Source of the DNA: Dermabacter sp. p3-SID358
Lineage (GTDB): Bacteria > Actinomycetota > Actinomycetes > Actinomycetales > Dermabacteraceae
DNA: 64,000 bases
Assembly: GCF_025147465.1 (NCBI RefSeq)
Contig: NZ_JALXOZ010000003.1
Span: forward strand, 99,789-163,788
Reading direction: 5' to 3'
Shown here one piece after another: positions 32,118 through 41,090 of this stretch; positions within the stretch are counted from its first letter, which is position 1; every line of letters begins with the position of its first letter. A model generated the notes under the pieces. That model did not search any database. It was not told where the DNA came from and saw nothing but the letters and a program-made list of their open reading frames with translations. The translations under genes were made by a program, and so were the position numbers.

Positions 32118-34619
32118 ATGCGGATTCTCCGCTCCACCTGCGCCACACTCGCGGCTCTCACGCTCGCCCTCGCGCCCGCTTTCGCGGGTCCCGACGACGA
32201 CCGCACGGTCCACACAAACGCGCACATCGACGCGCCCAAGGTCTTCTGGGACGACGCGAACGGCTTCCAGATCAACTCGCAATCAAACGGGAAAACCCTT
32301 CCTCTCGACAAGACCACCAACTGGGTTGGCCGCGGCTACAGGGATGTTGGCAAGCAGAGCTACATCTTCCCGGTCACGAAAGACCCGCGCCTCAGCTTCC
32401 TCGGCAAAGACGGCGACCTCCTCTACATGGCGCCCCACAGCCCAGGCCCCGGCAACACCCCCATCTGGTCAGGCTTCGGCGCGGACACCGCGGTCCCGAT
32501 CGAAGACTTCCAAGACGAGAACTTCACCATCGAGCTCACGGGCTTCAACGGTCCCGGCGAGATGAACATGTTCAACTACTCCGAATACGGCGACCTCCCC
32601 GTCACGCGCCTCTTCTCCTCGCACGACAAGGACTCACGCGCCGTATGGCTCGATCCCGGAACGCACACCCACAACTTCACGACCTTCACCAAGCCCGGCA
32701 GGTACGAAGTCACCTACGAGGCGAGCGCACGAAAGTCCGACGGCACCTTCACCTCCTCGAAACCCACCACTTTGGTGTGGCGCGTGGGCGGCACCAACCC
32801 TGCCGACGAAAAACTCGGCGATGTCAAGGCCGCGTACGACAAGGCGGAAAGCGTGAACGGCGACGCGAAGCCGACGTTCACGATCGCCCCGCACACCGGC
32901 AAAGACCGAGACGGCGATAAGAGCCTCACCGACCTCACTTTCGATGCGGGCAACGCCGAAGCCGAAGGCGCCGTCGTGTTCTACATCGACGGCTACCACC
33001 TTGCCGAGATCCCCGTGAAGGGTGGCAAGGCCACGTGGAGCGAAATGATCGGCTCCAAGGATTCAACCTTCCAGGCCGTGTTCGTTCCCACCAAGGGCGC
33101 CTCACGCTGGGTAAGTGCACCCCTCACATCGACGACGGGGAAGCCGGCAACGTCCACGAAAGAGAGTGGTGAATTCCCGAGGGAAGCGTCGGAAAACCCC
33201 GCCGGTGATTTCCCGAAAGGTGAGGTCAAGGCGAACTCCCGCGACGTGTCGGTGAGCGCCAAGGTGGAAAAGAACGACAACCTCATGAAGGTCGACACGA
33301 AACCCGCCGACGATTCGCTTGTGTACCACGTGACCGGCGGCTTCTACGAAAAAGGCTCTGACTTCCCGACGTGCGAAGTCGATGTTGTGAGCGGCCCGGA
33401 CCGCCGGAGCTTCGACGTGGACCGTGAAGCCTGCAAGGGCGACCAGTACGACCTGCGCCTTGCCCTTGAGCCGCTGCCGCGTGCCGCGATCGGCAACACG
33501 GAGGTCGCCGACTTCGGGCCCGTGAGCACCGCGGAAAAAACGGTGTCGACCCAGTTCTCCGAGAACGGCGCCACGAGCACACCGGATACGGGGGAGGGCG
33601 GGAAACCGTCGGACCCGGAAGGAGATGAAGGAGCAAGCGGCACCCTCGCCACCACGCCGGTCACCATCAACAACGGGCACGTTGACCTGCGGGTCATGGA
33701 AGACGAAGGAAACTTCACCGTTGCGCTTGGTGATGACTCCCGACAGCACGCGAAGAAGTCCGTGACCCGCACGATCGACTCAACGACGCTCGAGGTCACG
33801 AAGTTCGCCAAGGTGAAGCGCGGCGGCAACGTGCTTGCCGACAAGAGCTACGACGTGCTCGGTCCCGAAGGCACCGAGCTGTACATTCTCCCGCAGTCCC
33901 AGCAGCAGGGGCGCGTGTGGCCGGGCTTCTCGAGCGAAGCTCTTGACCGCGAGAAGTACCCCGAAGGTGCAACGATGACGCTCACGCCCGTAAGCGCGCC
34001 CAAGGGTGCAAAATGGTTTGCGTACACAGAGGGGCTTGGCACGCTTGAGAAGGTGTATGCCTCGAGTGACAAGGCCTCCCACATTCCGCTTCCTCCCGGA
34101 ACCCACATGCACACCGCGTGGGCGTTCACGAAGCCAGGAACGTACACGATCGACGTGACCGCGCGCGCGAAGGCTGCGAACAATGGCGAACGCAGTGCCG
34201 GCAGCGGCGAGGTCACCGCGAAAACACAGCGGCTCACGTTCGTTGTGGAGAAGCCGTCGCCGGGCAACGAGGGTGGCAGCGAGGCTGAGGAGCCGTCGGA
34301 CCAGCAGCCGGAGAATCCCGCCGAGGCTGGTGCCGCTGATTCCGATGGTGCTGGCTCTGGCGGCGCCGGCGAGGGTGCTGGTGATGCTGCCGGTAGTGGA
34401 GCTGCTGATGCGGATGATGCTGCGGCGACCGATGCAGGCGGTGCTTCTGACGCCGGTGGGGCTTCTGATGCCGGTGGTGCCGATGCTGACGCTCCCGGTG
34501 CCGGGGGTCTTCTTAGTGACCTTCCGCGAACCGGCGCAAGCGTGGGCCTCACCATTGCAGCCGGTGCGGCCCTTGCGGCCGGTGGTGCGGCCCTCACACG
34601 GCGCCGCAAGAACAGCTGA
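32118..34619 (+). CDS. choice-of-anchor M / actinobacterial repeat surface protein, LPXTG-anchored
   Basis: An 833-residue wall-anchored protein. A signal peptide (1-23) is followed by two copies of the actinobacterial surface-anchored repeat known from anchored-repeat ABC-transporter systems. The first is at about 40-225 (PGTHTHNFTTFTKPGRYEVTYEASA) and the second at about 540-715 (PGTHMHTAWAFTKPGTYTIDVTARA). An Ala/Gly/Asp-rich stalk containing SDAGGA repeats leads to the sorting signal LPRTGAS, a hydrophobic helix and RRRKNS. The His-x-His motifs in each repeat could bind metal. Relatives are commonly found beside manganese/zinc/haem importers. A Zur-like box upstream supports induction by zinc limitation. 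AAGGAGGGG precedes ATG 32118. Confidence 0.85.
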   Translation: MRILRSTCATLAALTLALAPAFAGPDDDRTVHTNAHIDAPKVFWDDANGFQINSQSNGKTLPLDKTTNWVGRGYRDVGKQSYIFPVTKDPRLSFLGKDGDLLYMAPHSPGPGNTPIWSGFGADTAVPIEDFQDENFTIELTGFNGPGEMNMFNYSEYGDLPVTRLFSSHDKDSRAVWLDPGTHTHNFTTFTKPGRYEVTYEASARKSDGTFTSSKPTTLVWRVGGTNPADEKLGDVKAAYDKAESVNGDAKPTFTIAPHTGKDRDGDKSLTDLTFDAGNAEAEGAVVFYIDGYHLAEIPVKGGKATWSEMIGSKDSTFQAVFVPTKGASRWVSAPLTSTTGKPATSTKESGEFPREASENPAGDFPKGEVKANSRDVSVSAKVEKNDNLMKVDTKPADDSLVYHVTGGFYEKGSDFPTCEVDVVSGPDRRSFDVDREACKGDQYDLRLALEPLPRAAIGNTEVADFGPVSTAEKTVSTQFSENGATSTPDTGEGGKPSDPEGDEGASGTLATTPVTINNGHVDLRVMEDEGNFTVALGDDSRQHAKKSVTRTIDSTTLEVTKFAKVKRGGNVLADKSYDVLGPEGTELYILPQSQQQGRVWPGFSSEALDREKYPEGATMTLTPVSAPKGAKWFAYTEGLGTLEKVYASSDKASHIPLPPGTHMHTAWAFTKPGTYTIDVTARAKAANNGERSAGSGEVTAKTQRLTFVVEKPSPGNEGGSEAEEPSDQQPENPAEAGAADSDGAGSGGAGEGAGDAAGSGAADADDAAATDAGGASDAGGASDAGGADADAPGAGGLLSDLPRTGASVGLTIAAGAALAAGGAALTRRRKNS

Positions 34620-34646
34620 ACGCCCCAACGCGCCCCATAGCGAAGA

Positions 34647-34676
34647 GCCCGCGATTCCTCGACGGGAAGCGCGGGC
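34647..34676 (+). terminator. terminator of the anchored surface-protein gene
   Basis: The stem GCCCGCG/CGCGGGC with a 16-base loop is followed by CTTTTCG. Confidence 0.75.
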
Positions 34677-34709
34677 CTTTTCGTGTCGTTATGAGGGGGT
34701 AGGGGTCTC

Positions 34710-35153
34710 TCACCACACGGGAAGTTCGCCCTCGCCCGGCGTGATGCGTAGCTCGCTCTCGTCGATCGGGCGGTCGTTGATGCTTGCTTCCCGACGCGCC
34801 ATGTAGCCGTTCTCGTCGAACTGCCACAGCTCATTGCCGTAGCTGCGCCACCACTGGCCGTTCTCGTCTTGCCATTCGTACTGGAAGCGCACTGCGATGC
34901 GATCGTCAGTGAATGACCACAGATTCTTGCGGAGGCGATACTCGCGCTCTCGCTCCCACTTGCGAGTGAGGAACGCGACCACGGCCTCGCGGCCCTCGAT
35001 GTGCTCGTCGCGATTACGCCACACGGTGTCGACCGTGTACGCCTGCGCGACCTTCTCCGGATTGCGGGTATTCCATGCATCCTCAGCGGCTTGCACCTTC
35101 TTGGCCGCCGATTCAGCGTTGAACGGGGGGATAGGCATGCGTTGTTCAGTCAT
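34710..35153 (-). CDS. DUF1348 / SnoaL-like NTF2-fold protein
   Basis: A 147-residue protein of the DUF1348 nuclear-transport-factor-2-like family. The pattern is characteristic: AAKKVQAAEDAWNTRNPEKVAQAYTVDTVWRNRDEHIEGREAVVAFLTRKWERE, then YRLRKNLWSF, and QYEWQDENGQWWRSYGNELWQFDENGYMARREASIND. The fold is a cone-shaped beta barrel that often houses a small-molecule active site, but no reaction is known for DUF1348. The start is ATG 35153; the longer upstream frame covers only repeats. It is convergent with the surface-protein gene and appears to be a single-gene unit. Confidence 0.85.
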   Translation of the reverse strand: MTEQRMPIPPFNAESAAKKVQAAEDAWNTRNPEKVAQAYTVDTVWRNRDEHIEGREAVVAFLTRKWEREREYRLRKNLWSFTDDRIAVRFQYEWQDENGQWWRSYGNELWQFDENGYMARREASINDRPIDESELRITPGEGELPVW

Positions 35154-35264
35154 GCCACTAGTATGACGCGCATCATAGAAAAAGGGGAAGGTGAGTGCGA
35201 GAGCCCGTGCCTCTTGAGGCTTGGGCGTGTCTCGGCGCATTCGCTGGCTTGTTCTTCGTGCCGC

Positions 35265-35355
35265 CCCGGCCTTCGCCGAGCCTTGTACCTCGGCGTCCCG
35301 GCCTTCGCCATATATTCCTCCCTGCCGCCCGGCCTTCGCCGCACATTCTTCCCTG
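35265..35355 (+). repeat. 31-32-bp imperfect tandem repeat
   Basis: CCCGGCCTTCGCC starts at 35265, 35297 and 35328, each followed by a more variable half that in two copies ends TTCYTCCCTG. A fourth unit is degenerate. The repeat lies in the 520-bp gene-free stretch 35154-35672, which otherwise holds only the two palindromic elements below. Confidence 0.75.
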
Positions 35356-35391
35356 CCGTCCCGCGCCCCTTTCCCCGCACACCGCGCGAAA

Positions 35392-35453
35392 CTATGAAGA
35401 AAATGCGGTCTCGAGCCGGGGTGGGAACCGGTTTGGGCCGGATTTTTCATAGT
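35392..35453. repeat. palindromic intergenic element, copy 1
   Basis: CTATGAAGAAAATGCGG ... CCGGATTTTTCATAG forms a long imperfect stem, preceded by GCGCGAAA. It belongs to the same family as the elements at 35589, 39184, 41029, 59834 and 59999, which share outer arms TATGAAGAAA/TTTCATA but differ inside. Confidence 0.75.
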
Positions 35454-35588
35454 CTGCGACGCCTGGCGACTTGCTGCGGGCAGCAATGCAAGTGATGACG
35501 GCACAGTTAAGCCTTTCCTGGTGCTGTTGGCGCGCTGCCGCTCCCCGGCTGCAGCTTCTTCCTGCTTGCCTGCCCTTCCCGCGCGAAA

Positions 35589-35657
35589 CTATGAAGAAAA
35601 TGCTGCTTCGACGTTGTGCCCGGCCCAGATTAGGACGAAATCTTCATCGAGAGTGAC
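35589..35657. repeat. palindromic intergenic element, copy 2
   Basis: The left arm GCGCGAAACTATGAAGAAAATGC is the same as in copy 1, and the right arm ATCTTCATCGAGAGTGACG matches the family's outer flank. The interior is degenerate and pairs poorly. It lies just downstream of the ABC exporter operon. Confidence 0.65.
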
Positions 35658-35672
35658 GCAAATGCGGGGCGC

Positions 35673-36296
35673 CTACACGAGGGTTCGCTTCTTCAGGCGA
35701 AGTTGGACGTCGGCGCATTCGGCGACGCGCCTCGAGTGCGTCACGACGATCACGCACTTGCCTGCCTTTGCCGCGCCGCGCAGGATTTCGATAACTTCCT
35801 CGGCGGTGTCCTCGTCGAGATTGCCCGTGGGTTCATCCGCAAGGATCACGGGCGCCTTCGATACGAGGGCGCGGGCGATCGCGACGCGTTGCTGCTGGCC
35901 GCCCGAAAGGCGCAGCACGTTGCGCGTGGCCTGCTCCTTCGTGAGGCCTAGGCTCTCAAGGCTCGAGATGCCCGCCTTCTTGTCAACGAGCCGCAGATTC
36001 TCAAGCGGCGTGAGGTAGTCGATCAGGTTGTAGTTCTGGAACACGAGGGAGATCTGCTCGCGGCGGTGCTTCGCGTACCCCGTATCGGCGATGTCCTTGC
36101 CGTTGAAGCGCACCGTGCCACCGGTGGGGGCCTCGAGACCAGCGAGGAGGCTCAACAGGGTTGACTTCCCAGCGCCCGAGGCTCCGACGATCGCGTAAAG
36201 CTTGCCGAGTTCAAACTCGGTCGAGACGTCCTCGAGGACTCGTCCGCGGGACTGCTCGTAGGTGTAGCTGACGTGGTCAAGGTGAAGAATGCTCAT
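35673..36296 (-). CDS. MacB/LolD-type ABC transporter ATP-binding protein
   Basis: A 207-residue ATPase with Walker [11 protein letters not shown] near residue 39, signature [15 protein letters not shown] near 131, and Walker [16 protein letters not shown]. It belongs to the FtsE/LolD/MacB group that powers FtsX-like permeases. The two permease genes directly upstream complete an exporter, usually for antimicrobial peptides, lipoproteins or signals. The start is ATG 36296, ten bases after the permease stop. It is the last gene of the three-gene operon running 38888 to 35673. The cargo cannot be told from the sequence; no two-component system is adjacent. Confidence 0.88.
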   Translation of the reverse strand: MSILHLDHVSYTYEQSRGRVLEDVSTEFELGKLYAIVGASGAGKSTLLSLLAGLEAPTGGTVRFNGKDIADTGYAKHRREQISLVFQNYNLIDYLTPLENLRLVDKKAGISSLESLGLTKEQATRNVLRLSGGQQQRVAIARALVSKAPVILADEPTGNLDEDTAEEVIEILRGAAKAGKCVIVVTHSRRVAECADVQLRLKKRTLV

Positions 36297-36306
36297 GGAA
36301 TAGCTC

Positions 36307-37524
36307 CTAACTCATTGAGGCGAGAATCGATTTCGGGCTGCGCCGAAAAACTGGAATGAGAACCGCGGCAACGGCGATGGCGACCATGAGCGCGCCAATG
36401 CCGAGGGCGGCGAGGGCTGCGAGGGGACTCGTGGAAGGGGAGAGGGATTCGAGAACCGGATCGTTCGAGCGCGCGAGAAGTGCATCGCTCACGGTGTGCG
36501 TGGCGAAAATGCTCGCAACCAGGGCGAATACTGCCGCAGCTGCACCGATCAGACCGATCTCGACGAGAAATTGGCGAAGAATACTTCCCTTGGATCGGCC
36601 GAGCGAGAGCAGAATGCCGATCTCGTGCAGTCGACCGCGTGCCCAAAACGCGAGCACGAGCACGAGCACCGCGATACTGACGGCGCTGAGGCCAAGCACG
36701 AGCCACGTGAGGAGCCGCTCAACCCCCTGAATTGAAGAGAGCACCCCGCGAAACTGCGCGGAATTGTCTTCGAAAGTGAGGTGCGGTTTGGCCTTGCGCG
36801 CATTGGCAAGGGCGGCGGGAAGTTCCTTCGCGCTTGCGGTTCGAAATCGCGCGAGAGTGAGGGCGTCCGGGTCGATCAAAGCGCCCATGTCGCTCGCGGC
36901 GGTGAAGATACGGTTTTCCGCGGCGCCGGCCGGCAAGCCCGACGGATTCTCCGCACGCCCGTTGAAAATACCGGTCACGGTGAGGCGCATGAGCTGACCC
37001 TCGCGCACGAGCGTGAGAGGGCTGCCGAGTGTCAGGTGATTTTTCGCGGCGAAGTCGCGATGCACGAGAGCACCGTGTGACCCGGAAGTAAGCGGTTCGC
37101 CTTCCTCAAGAGAGAAAAGCTTCCCCTCGAACAAGGGATTGAGCCGCGAATCGGTTGTGCTCGTCGCCGTCACCTCGCCTGCAAACTCCGGGTCGAGCTG
37201 CACAGCCCCAGCCGCGGCCACGGGACTTGCATTTTTGGACTTCACGAGGATGTCGGTTTCGTACGCGCTCGCTTTCACGCCGGGAAGCTTCGCGAGGGCC
37301 GCGGCATCAGTGCGGGCGAGGGAACCGTCGGAATAGTGCGCCGTGAAACCAGCGCCGACGTTCCTATCGATTGCGCCGCTAATGTCACTCATGGTCGCGC
37401 GCACACCGGATTGCGCCACGAGGCACGTGAAAATGAGCGTCATGAGAAGCAGAAGAATGATGCTCCGCGCTGGGCGCCTTTGAAGCGAGAAAGCGGCCAA
37501 TCGTGGTGAGGATAAACCTGTCAT
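36307..37524 (-). CDS. FtsX-like ABC exporter permease (subunit 2)
   Basis: A 405-residue permease with the MacB/FtsX layout: one N-terminal membrane helix (SIILLLLMTLIFTCLVAQ), a large extracytoplasmic domain (about 45-265), and three C-terminal helices (LLTWLVLGLSAVSIAVLVLVLAFW, GLIGAAAAVFALVASIF, ALGIGALMVAIAVAAVLIPVF). The short cytosolic segment EIGILLSLGRSKGSILRQFLVE is the family's coupling motif. The start is ATG 37524, which overlaps the stop of the preceding permease (ATGA). It is probably a heterodimer with that neighbour. Confidence 0.85.
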   Translation of the reverse strand: MTGLSSPRLAAFSLQRRPARSIILLLLMTLIFTCLVAQSGVRATMSDISGAIDRNVGAGFTAHYSDGSLARTDAAALAKLPGVKASAYETDILVKSKNASPVAAAGAVQLDPEFAGEVTATSTTDSRLNPLFEGKLFSLEEGEPLTSGSHGALVHRDFAAKNHLTLGSPLTLVREGQLMRLTVTGIFNGRAENPSGLPAGAAENRIFTAASDMGALIDPDALTLARFRTASAKELPAALANARKAKPHLTFEDNSAQFRGVLSSIQGVERLLTWLVLGLSAVSIAVLVLVLAFWARGRLHEIGILLSLGRSKGSILRQFLVEIGLIGAAAAVFALVASIFATHTVSDALLARSNDPVLESLSPSTSPLAALAALGIGALMVAIAVAAVLIPVFRRSPKSILASMS

Positions 37525-38888
37525 TTGAGGGCCACCAACAGCTTTTTCGGGGCGGTGCGCAGCATGGGAAGTGCGGCAATAAGCACACAAAGAATAAGTA
37601 CGACGCCTGCCGCGATCGCAACGCTTGTCACATCTTGATGTCCGAGGCTGACGTGAAGAGAATCGAGAGTTTTGAGGGCACTTGAGGACTCAAGATCGGC
37701 ACCGGCTTGCTGCCCGGGGGCAAACCCGTTTTGCGCGGAAGAATTGACACTTCCGAGCACCGAAGAACCGATCGACTGCGCGAGAACCGTACCCACGAGA
37801 TAGGAGATGCCGAGCGCCGGAATGGCGATGAGGTCAAGTTCCATCCAGTATTGGCGGAGCATCCCGCCCTTGGTGGTGCCCACAGAGAGAAGTACGCCGG
37901 TTTCTTTCTTGCGCTCGCCGAGCCACAAGAACAGGATAAGGCTCAAAAGGGCGATGGCCAGCACAAATGTCGCGATTTTTGCGCCGTTCATGATCGAGCG
38001 CACGCCGTCCACGGCACCCGTGATTCCCGCGAGGTACTGCGTGGCCGGGGCGAGCTGGTAGTTGCGCCAATCGATCCCGAGCCCGCTCGCCTCCTCCGCA
38101 ACTCCTTCGAGACTCTCACCCTTTTTCACGAAAAAGTTTGCGTCCTGATAGATCTCGGTTTTCTTGGTCCAGCCGTAGAGCTCGCGAGTGGTATCGAGGT
38201 CCGTAAAAAGGGTGTTGGCAAAGAGCTCGCTTCGCTGCGCAACCGGGCGTGGATTCTCGCCGGAAAAAAGCCCCACGATCTTCGCTTTTACTTCTGTCGT
38301 GGACTTGTTTTGGTTGTCGACGTCGAACTGGTTCCCCTTCACGGTGATGGTGTCGCCAAGTTTCAGGCTATTTGCCTTCGCGAGATCCTCGTGGATGAGG
38401 GCCGTGTGGGAATCGCCGCTTGTGAGGTGTCGGCCCTTCGTGAGCGTGAGAGTGCCCCCGCGGAAGCTGTTCTCGAGCTCCGAGCCGTTCACGCCCCACA
38501 CGTTCGCGGCGTTGCCAAACTGCTTTTCCTTCTGCTCGTCGTATTCGTTGTGGTCGAGCTTTTTGACGCTCGCGCCCACGAGATCAGCCGTGACATTCTG
38601 TCGAGCCACGTAGCGCTCAACGCCCGCGAGGTTCGCGATCTTCGCGATGTCAGCACCTTTGACCGTGCCCGCGCCTCGAGGTGTGCCCTGGTTGAACTGC
38701 GGATTATTCTGCAGAACAAAACCCGCGCCAGTGCGCTTCTCGACTTGAGAGCCGGCGGCATCGGCAGCGCGCGTGACCGCGCTCGTCACCATGAGCGCCG
38801 ACATCATCGCCGCGAAAATACCTAAAATAATGAACGACTTGACGCGCTTACGCGAAACGTAACGCCAGGCCCGGCCGAAAGACGACAC
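37521..38888 (-). CDS. FtsX-like ABC exporter permease (subunit 1)
   Basis: A 455-residue permease with the same layout as its downstream partner: N-terminal helix SFIILGIFAAMMSALMV, a large extracytoplasmic domain, and three C-terminal helices with the coupling motif ETGVLLSVGTTKGGMLRQYWME. I prefer GTG 38888 as the start because GAAGGGA lies just upstream; ATG 38915 would add nine residues. It is the first gene of the exporter operon. The 427-bp stretch upstream (38889-39315) contains no gene, only two short palindromes and one degenerate repeat element. Confidence 0.82.
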   Translation of the reverse strand: MSSFGRAWRYVSRKRVKSFIILGIFAAMMSALMVTSAVTRAADAAGSQVEKRTGAGFVLQNNPQFNQGTPRGAGTVKGADIAKIANLAGVERYVARQNVTADLVGASVKKLDHNEYDEQKEKQFGNAANVWGVNGSELENSFRGGTLTLTKGRHLTSGDSHTALIHEDLAKANSLKLGDTITVKGNQFDVDNQNKSTTEVKAKIVGLFSGENPRPVAQRSELFANTLFTDLDTTRELYGWTKKTEIYQDANFFVKKGESLEGVAEEASGLGIDWRNYQLAPATQYLAGITGAVDGVRSIMNGAKIATFVLAIALLSLILFLWLGERKKETGVLLSVGTTKGGMLRQYWMELDLIAIPALGISYLVGTVLAQSIGSSVLGSVNSSAQNGFAPGQQAGADLESSSALKTLDSLHVSLGHQDVTSVAIAAGVVLILCVLIAALPMLRTAPKKLLVALK

Positions 38889-39046
38889 GGAACAATCCCT
38901 TCTCACAAGCAACATAAGGTTTTATCGCCGCGATGTAACAGCGTGCGGCAACGACGAAAGAATCTAACGAAGCTCTCTGGAACGGTTCCCAGTTTCGAGT
39001 GTGAAATCCCGGGGAAAGCGATGCCCTCTAGGGGGAAACTCCGGGA

Positions 39047-39060
39047 TTGACGCGCGTCAA
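39047..39060. promoter_or_regulatory. 14-bp perfect palindrome upstream of the ABC exporter operon
   Basis: TTGACGCGCGTCAA is a perfect palindrome about 160 bases before the first permease gene. GGAAC-G-GTTCC at 38979-38989 is a second symmetric site nearer the gene. Either may be an operator; no adjacent regulator gene identifies the factor. Confidence 0.4.
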
Positions 39061-39183
39061 AAGTCCCGATTCTTCTCGAACATCTGCGGAAATGGACGCG
39101 GGCCCGGATCAAACCCGGAAAATCTATGGCTGGTCTCTGTTTGAGCTAAACCTGGCTAGCACCGCCCAAGGCCGGAAACAATC

Positions 39184-39253
39184 GTGAAGAAAGTGGTGGC
39201 GTGAGGGCGTTCTGGAGCGGCGCCGCACCGAAAATTTCATAGAGAGCGACGGC
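39184..39253. repeat. palindromic intergenic element, degenerate copy
   Basis: GTGAAGAAAGTGG ... AATTTCATAGAGAGCGACGG matches the outer arms and right flank of the family seen at 35392 and 59999, with a weakened left arm. It lies just beyond the stop of the ATP-grasp gene. Confidence 0.55.
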
Positions 39254-39315
39254 GGGAAGGGGGTAGCGACGGTGCGAACTCCGGTCGGAGGCTGGAAGCG
39301 GTTGTTGGTCGGGGG

Positions 39316-40626
39316 CTAGAAGCCTGTTTTGGTCGCCTTCGGGTAGTACTTTCTGAACTTCTGCACCTGTCTGAAGCCCGAGGCGAGGGCGAAGCCCTTC
39401 ATCCATGTGCCTTCGGGCGCGTACCGGTAGGGGTTGTCGACGCCGTGGGCGCGAACGGCGGCGGCGAGCTGGGCACGAAGCTCGGGCTCGGTGACGTAAC
39501 GCTTGACAAGCCACGTGGGCAGGATCGAGTAGAGGTGCTGGTCTTCGGCGCGCACGCGCGCGAGCGGCGCGTTGTCGATGAAGTCGGCGACAACGTGCTC
39601 GGGATAGGAGCCACCCGCGGCGGTCACGTAGTAGTTGTTGCGGCCGAGCCGAGGATTGAGCTCGAGGAAGTAGGCGGTGCCGCTCTTCGAGTCGACTTTG
39701 AGGTCAACGTTCGCGAAGCCCACGTAATCCACGTGGTCGAGGAGCTTCTCGAACTGTTCCACAATGCGAGTGTGCGGCCCGGTGAGCATCGCGGCGGGTC
39801 GACCAAGTGCGTCGGGGGTGTGTTCACCGAGGAGAACCTGCGCGGCGCACGTCAGGGTGACGCCGCCGGTTCGTGAGCGATACCCGGTGATGGAGTACTC
39901 GGATGTGTCGTCACCTTCGATGAGCTCCTGGAAAAGGAAGCGGCCGGTAAAGCCAGCTTCGCCGAGTGCGCGCACGAGGTTGTCATACTCGCCCTGCGAT
40001 TCGATGACGAAGACTTTCTTCTTGCCGGGGAAACTCACGTGGGAGTATTCGGCGGTGTTCGCGGGTTTGCCGATCACGGGGAAAGCCCACGGTAGCGAAG
40101 CGGGGGCATTGAAGTCGTCCGTGCCGTAGTGAGCGAAATCGACGATGCGCGTGGGAACCGTGGGAATGCCGAGCTCGGCGCACGTCTCCTGGAATTGGGC
40201 CTTGTCAGCGAGTTTCGCGAGGGTCGTCGAGTCTACCTGGGCGATGATGTAGTGTTCCTCGAGCTCTTCGCGGAAGGTGTCGAGGAAGGCGACGAACGAA
40301 TCTGCGTTGGTGAGCAGAAGCGTGGGTCGCTTGACCTCTTTATCGTGCGCGAGCTGCACGAGCGCGTCCTTGAGCTCTTCGTCGCTCGCGCCTGCGCCAA
40401 TCGCGAGGTGTGCGCTGGTCACGGTGCGCTCGTTCATGGCGACCGGCGTGCGCATGACCGTGAGGCAGCGCATTCCATACGCGGCGTGGAAGGCGTTCGT
40501 GACGTTCAGTGAGTTGAGGCCCGCGCCAAGCACGACGACGTCGAACTCGATTCCGCCGCGACTCGTTCCCGGAGTGGGGCCTGGTGTCGAAACTGCGAGG
40601 GGAGAGGCCACGAGGGCGCCTTTCAT
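39316..40626 (-). CDS. ATP-grasp ligase of the carboxylate-amine (D-aspartate-ligase-like) type
   Basis: A 436-residue ATP-grasp protein. A Rossmann-like N terminus (VVVLGAGLNSLNVTNAFHAAYGMR) resembles that of D-aspartate ligase Asl, which builds peptidoglycan cross-bridges. The ATP-binding part has WAFPVIGKPAN and FLFQELIEGDD, and the metal site is AYFLELNPRLGRNNYY. It would activate a carboxylate with ATP and join it to an amine. Actinobacteria of this type often have D-Asp or D-Glu bridges, so wall synthesis is a reasonable guess, but small-molecule ligation is also possible. I place the start at ATG 40626; no clear ribosome site is seen. It appears to be monocistronic. Confidence 0.75.
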   Translation of the reverse strand: MKGALVASPLAVSTPGPTPGTSRGGIEFDVVVLGAGLNSLNVTNAFHAAYGMRCLTVMRTPVAMNERTVTSAHLAIGAGASDEELKDALVQLAHDKEVKRPTLLLTNADSFVAFLDTFREELEEHYIIAQVDSTTLAKLADKAQFQETCAELGIPTVPTRIVDFAHYGTDDFNAPASLPWAFPVIGKPANTAEYSHVSFPGKKKVFVIESQGEYDNLVRALGEAGFTGRFLFQELIEGDDTSEYSITGYRSRTGGVTLTCAAQVLLGEHTPDALGRPAAMLTGPHTRIVEQFEKLLDHVDYVGFANVDLKVDSKSGTAYFLELNPRLGRNNYYVTAAGGSYPEHVVADFIDNAPLARVRAEDQHLYSILPTWLVKRYVTEPELRAQLAAAVRAHGVDNPYRYAPEGTWMKGFALASGFRQVQKFRKYYPKATKTGF

Positions 40627-40759
40627 GAGAGATCTGCTAGCCGTGTGAGTGTATCGAATTCGGTGCTGCATTTTCCCCGTCTGCGTGCACAAATGCTCAG
40701 TAGACTCCTCTCATATTTGTGGGCACGCAGGAGGTGTGCCCAAAGCCAAAGGAGCAATG

Positions 40760-41011
40760 ATGAACGAGAACAGCCCCCTCGACAAGGTCAAGAACGCCGC
40801 GCAGTCCCTCGCGGATACGGCGAAGGAGAAGCTCCCCGCGGGTGTCGATGCTGCGGCCGATGCGGTTGTCGATCTTGCTGCGAAGGCTGAGGAGAAGTTT
40901 CCGCAGGCCAAGGGTGTGACCGACAAGGTCGTGGATGCCGCCGGCGCCGCACAAGACAAGGTTCACGAGCTTGACGATGAGTCCAAAGGAGACGCCGAGG
41001 CGGCTCACTGA
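40760..41011 (+). CDS. small Ala/Lys-rich amphipathic helical protein
   Basis: An 83-residue acidic helical protein made of heptad-like Ala/Lys/Asp segments (DKVKNAAQSLADTAKEKL, AADAVVDLAAKAEEKFP, GVTDKVVDAAGAAQDKVHEL). This is the look of small stress-type or antitoxin-like (Rv0909-type) proteins in actinobacteria. No membrane segment or cysteine is present. AAAGGAG gives ATG 40760 a five-base spacing, better than ATG 40757. It is a single-gene unit read divergently from the ATP-grasp gene and closed by a palindromic element acting as terminator. The function is unknown. Confidence 0.7.
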   Translation: MNENSPLDKVKNAAQSLADTAKEKLPAGVDAAADAVVDLAAKAEEKFPQAKGVTDKVVDAAGAAQDKVHELDDESKGDAEAAH

Positions 41012-41028
41012 GTCGACGCCGATCGAGG

Positions 41029-41087
41029 TTATGAAGAAACCGGGTTGTTTCCTGGCTGTTGAGCCGGGAGCGGCCCGGTTTTTTCAT
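41029..41087 (+). terminator. palindromic intergenic element serving as terminator
   Basis: TATGAAGAAACCGGG ... GCCCGGTTTTTTCATA pairs over the outer arms and a CCGG-rich inner part, and ends with six T. It lies 17 bases after the small protein's stop and belongs to the TATGAAGAAA/TTTCATA repeat family. Confidence 0.8.
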
Positions 41088-41090
41088 AAA

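Noticed and set aside
35154..35660. Several short frames in the repeat-rich stretch
   Set aside because: They follow the tandem and palindromic repeats and lack ribosome sites and any recognisable protein pattern.
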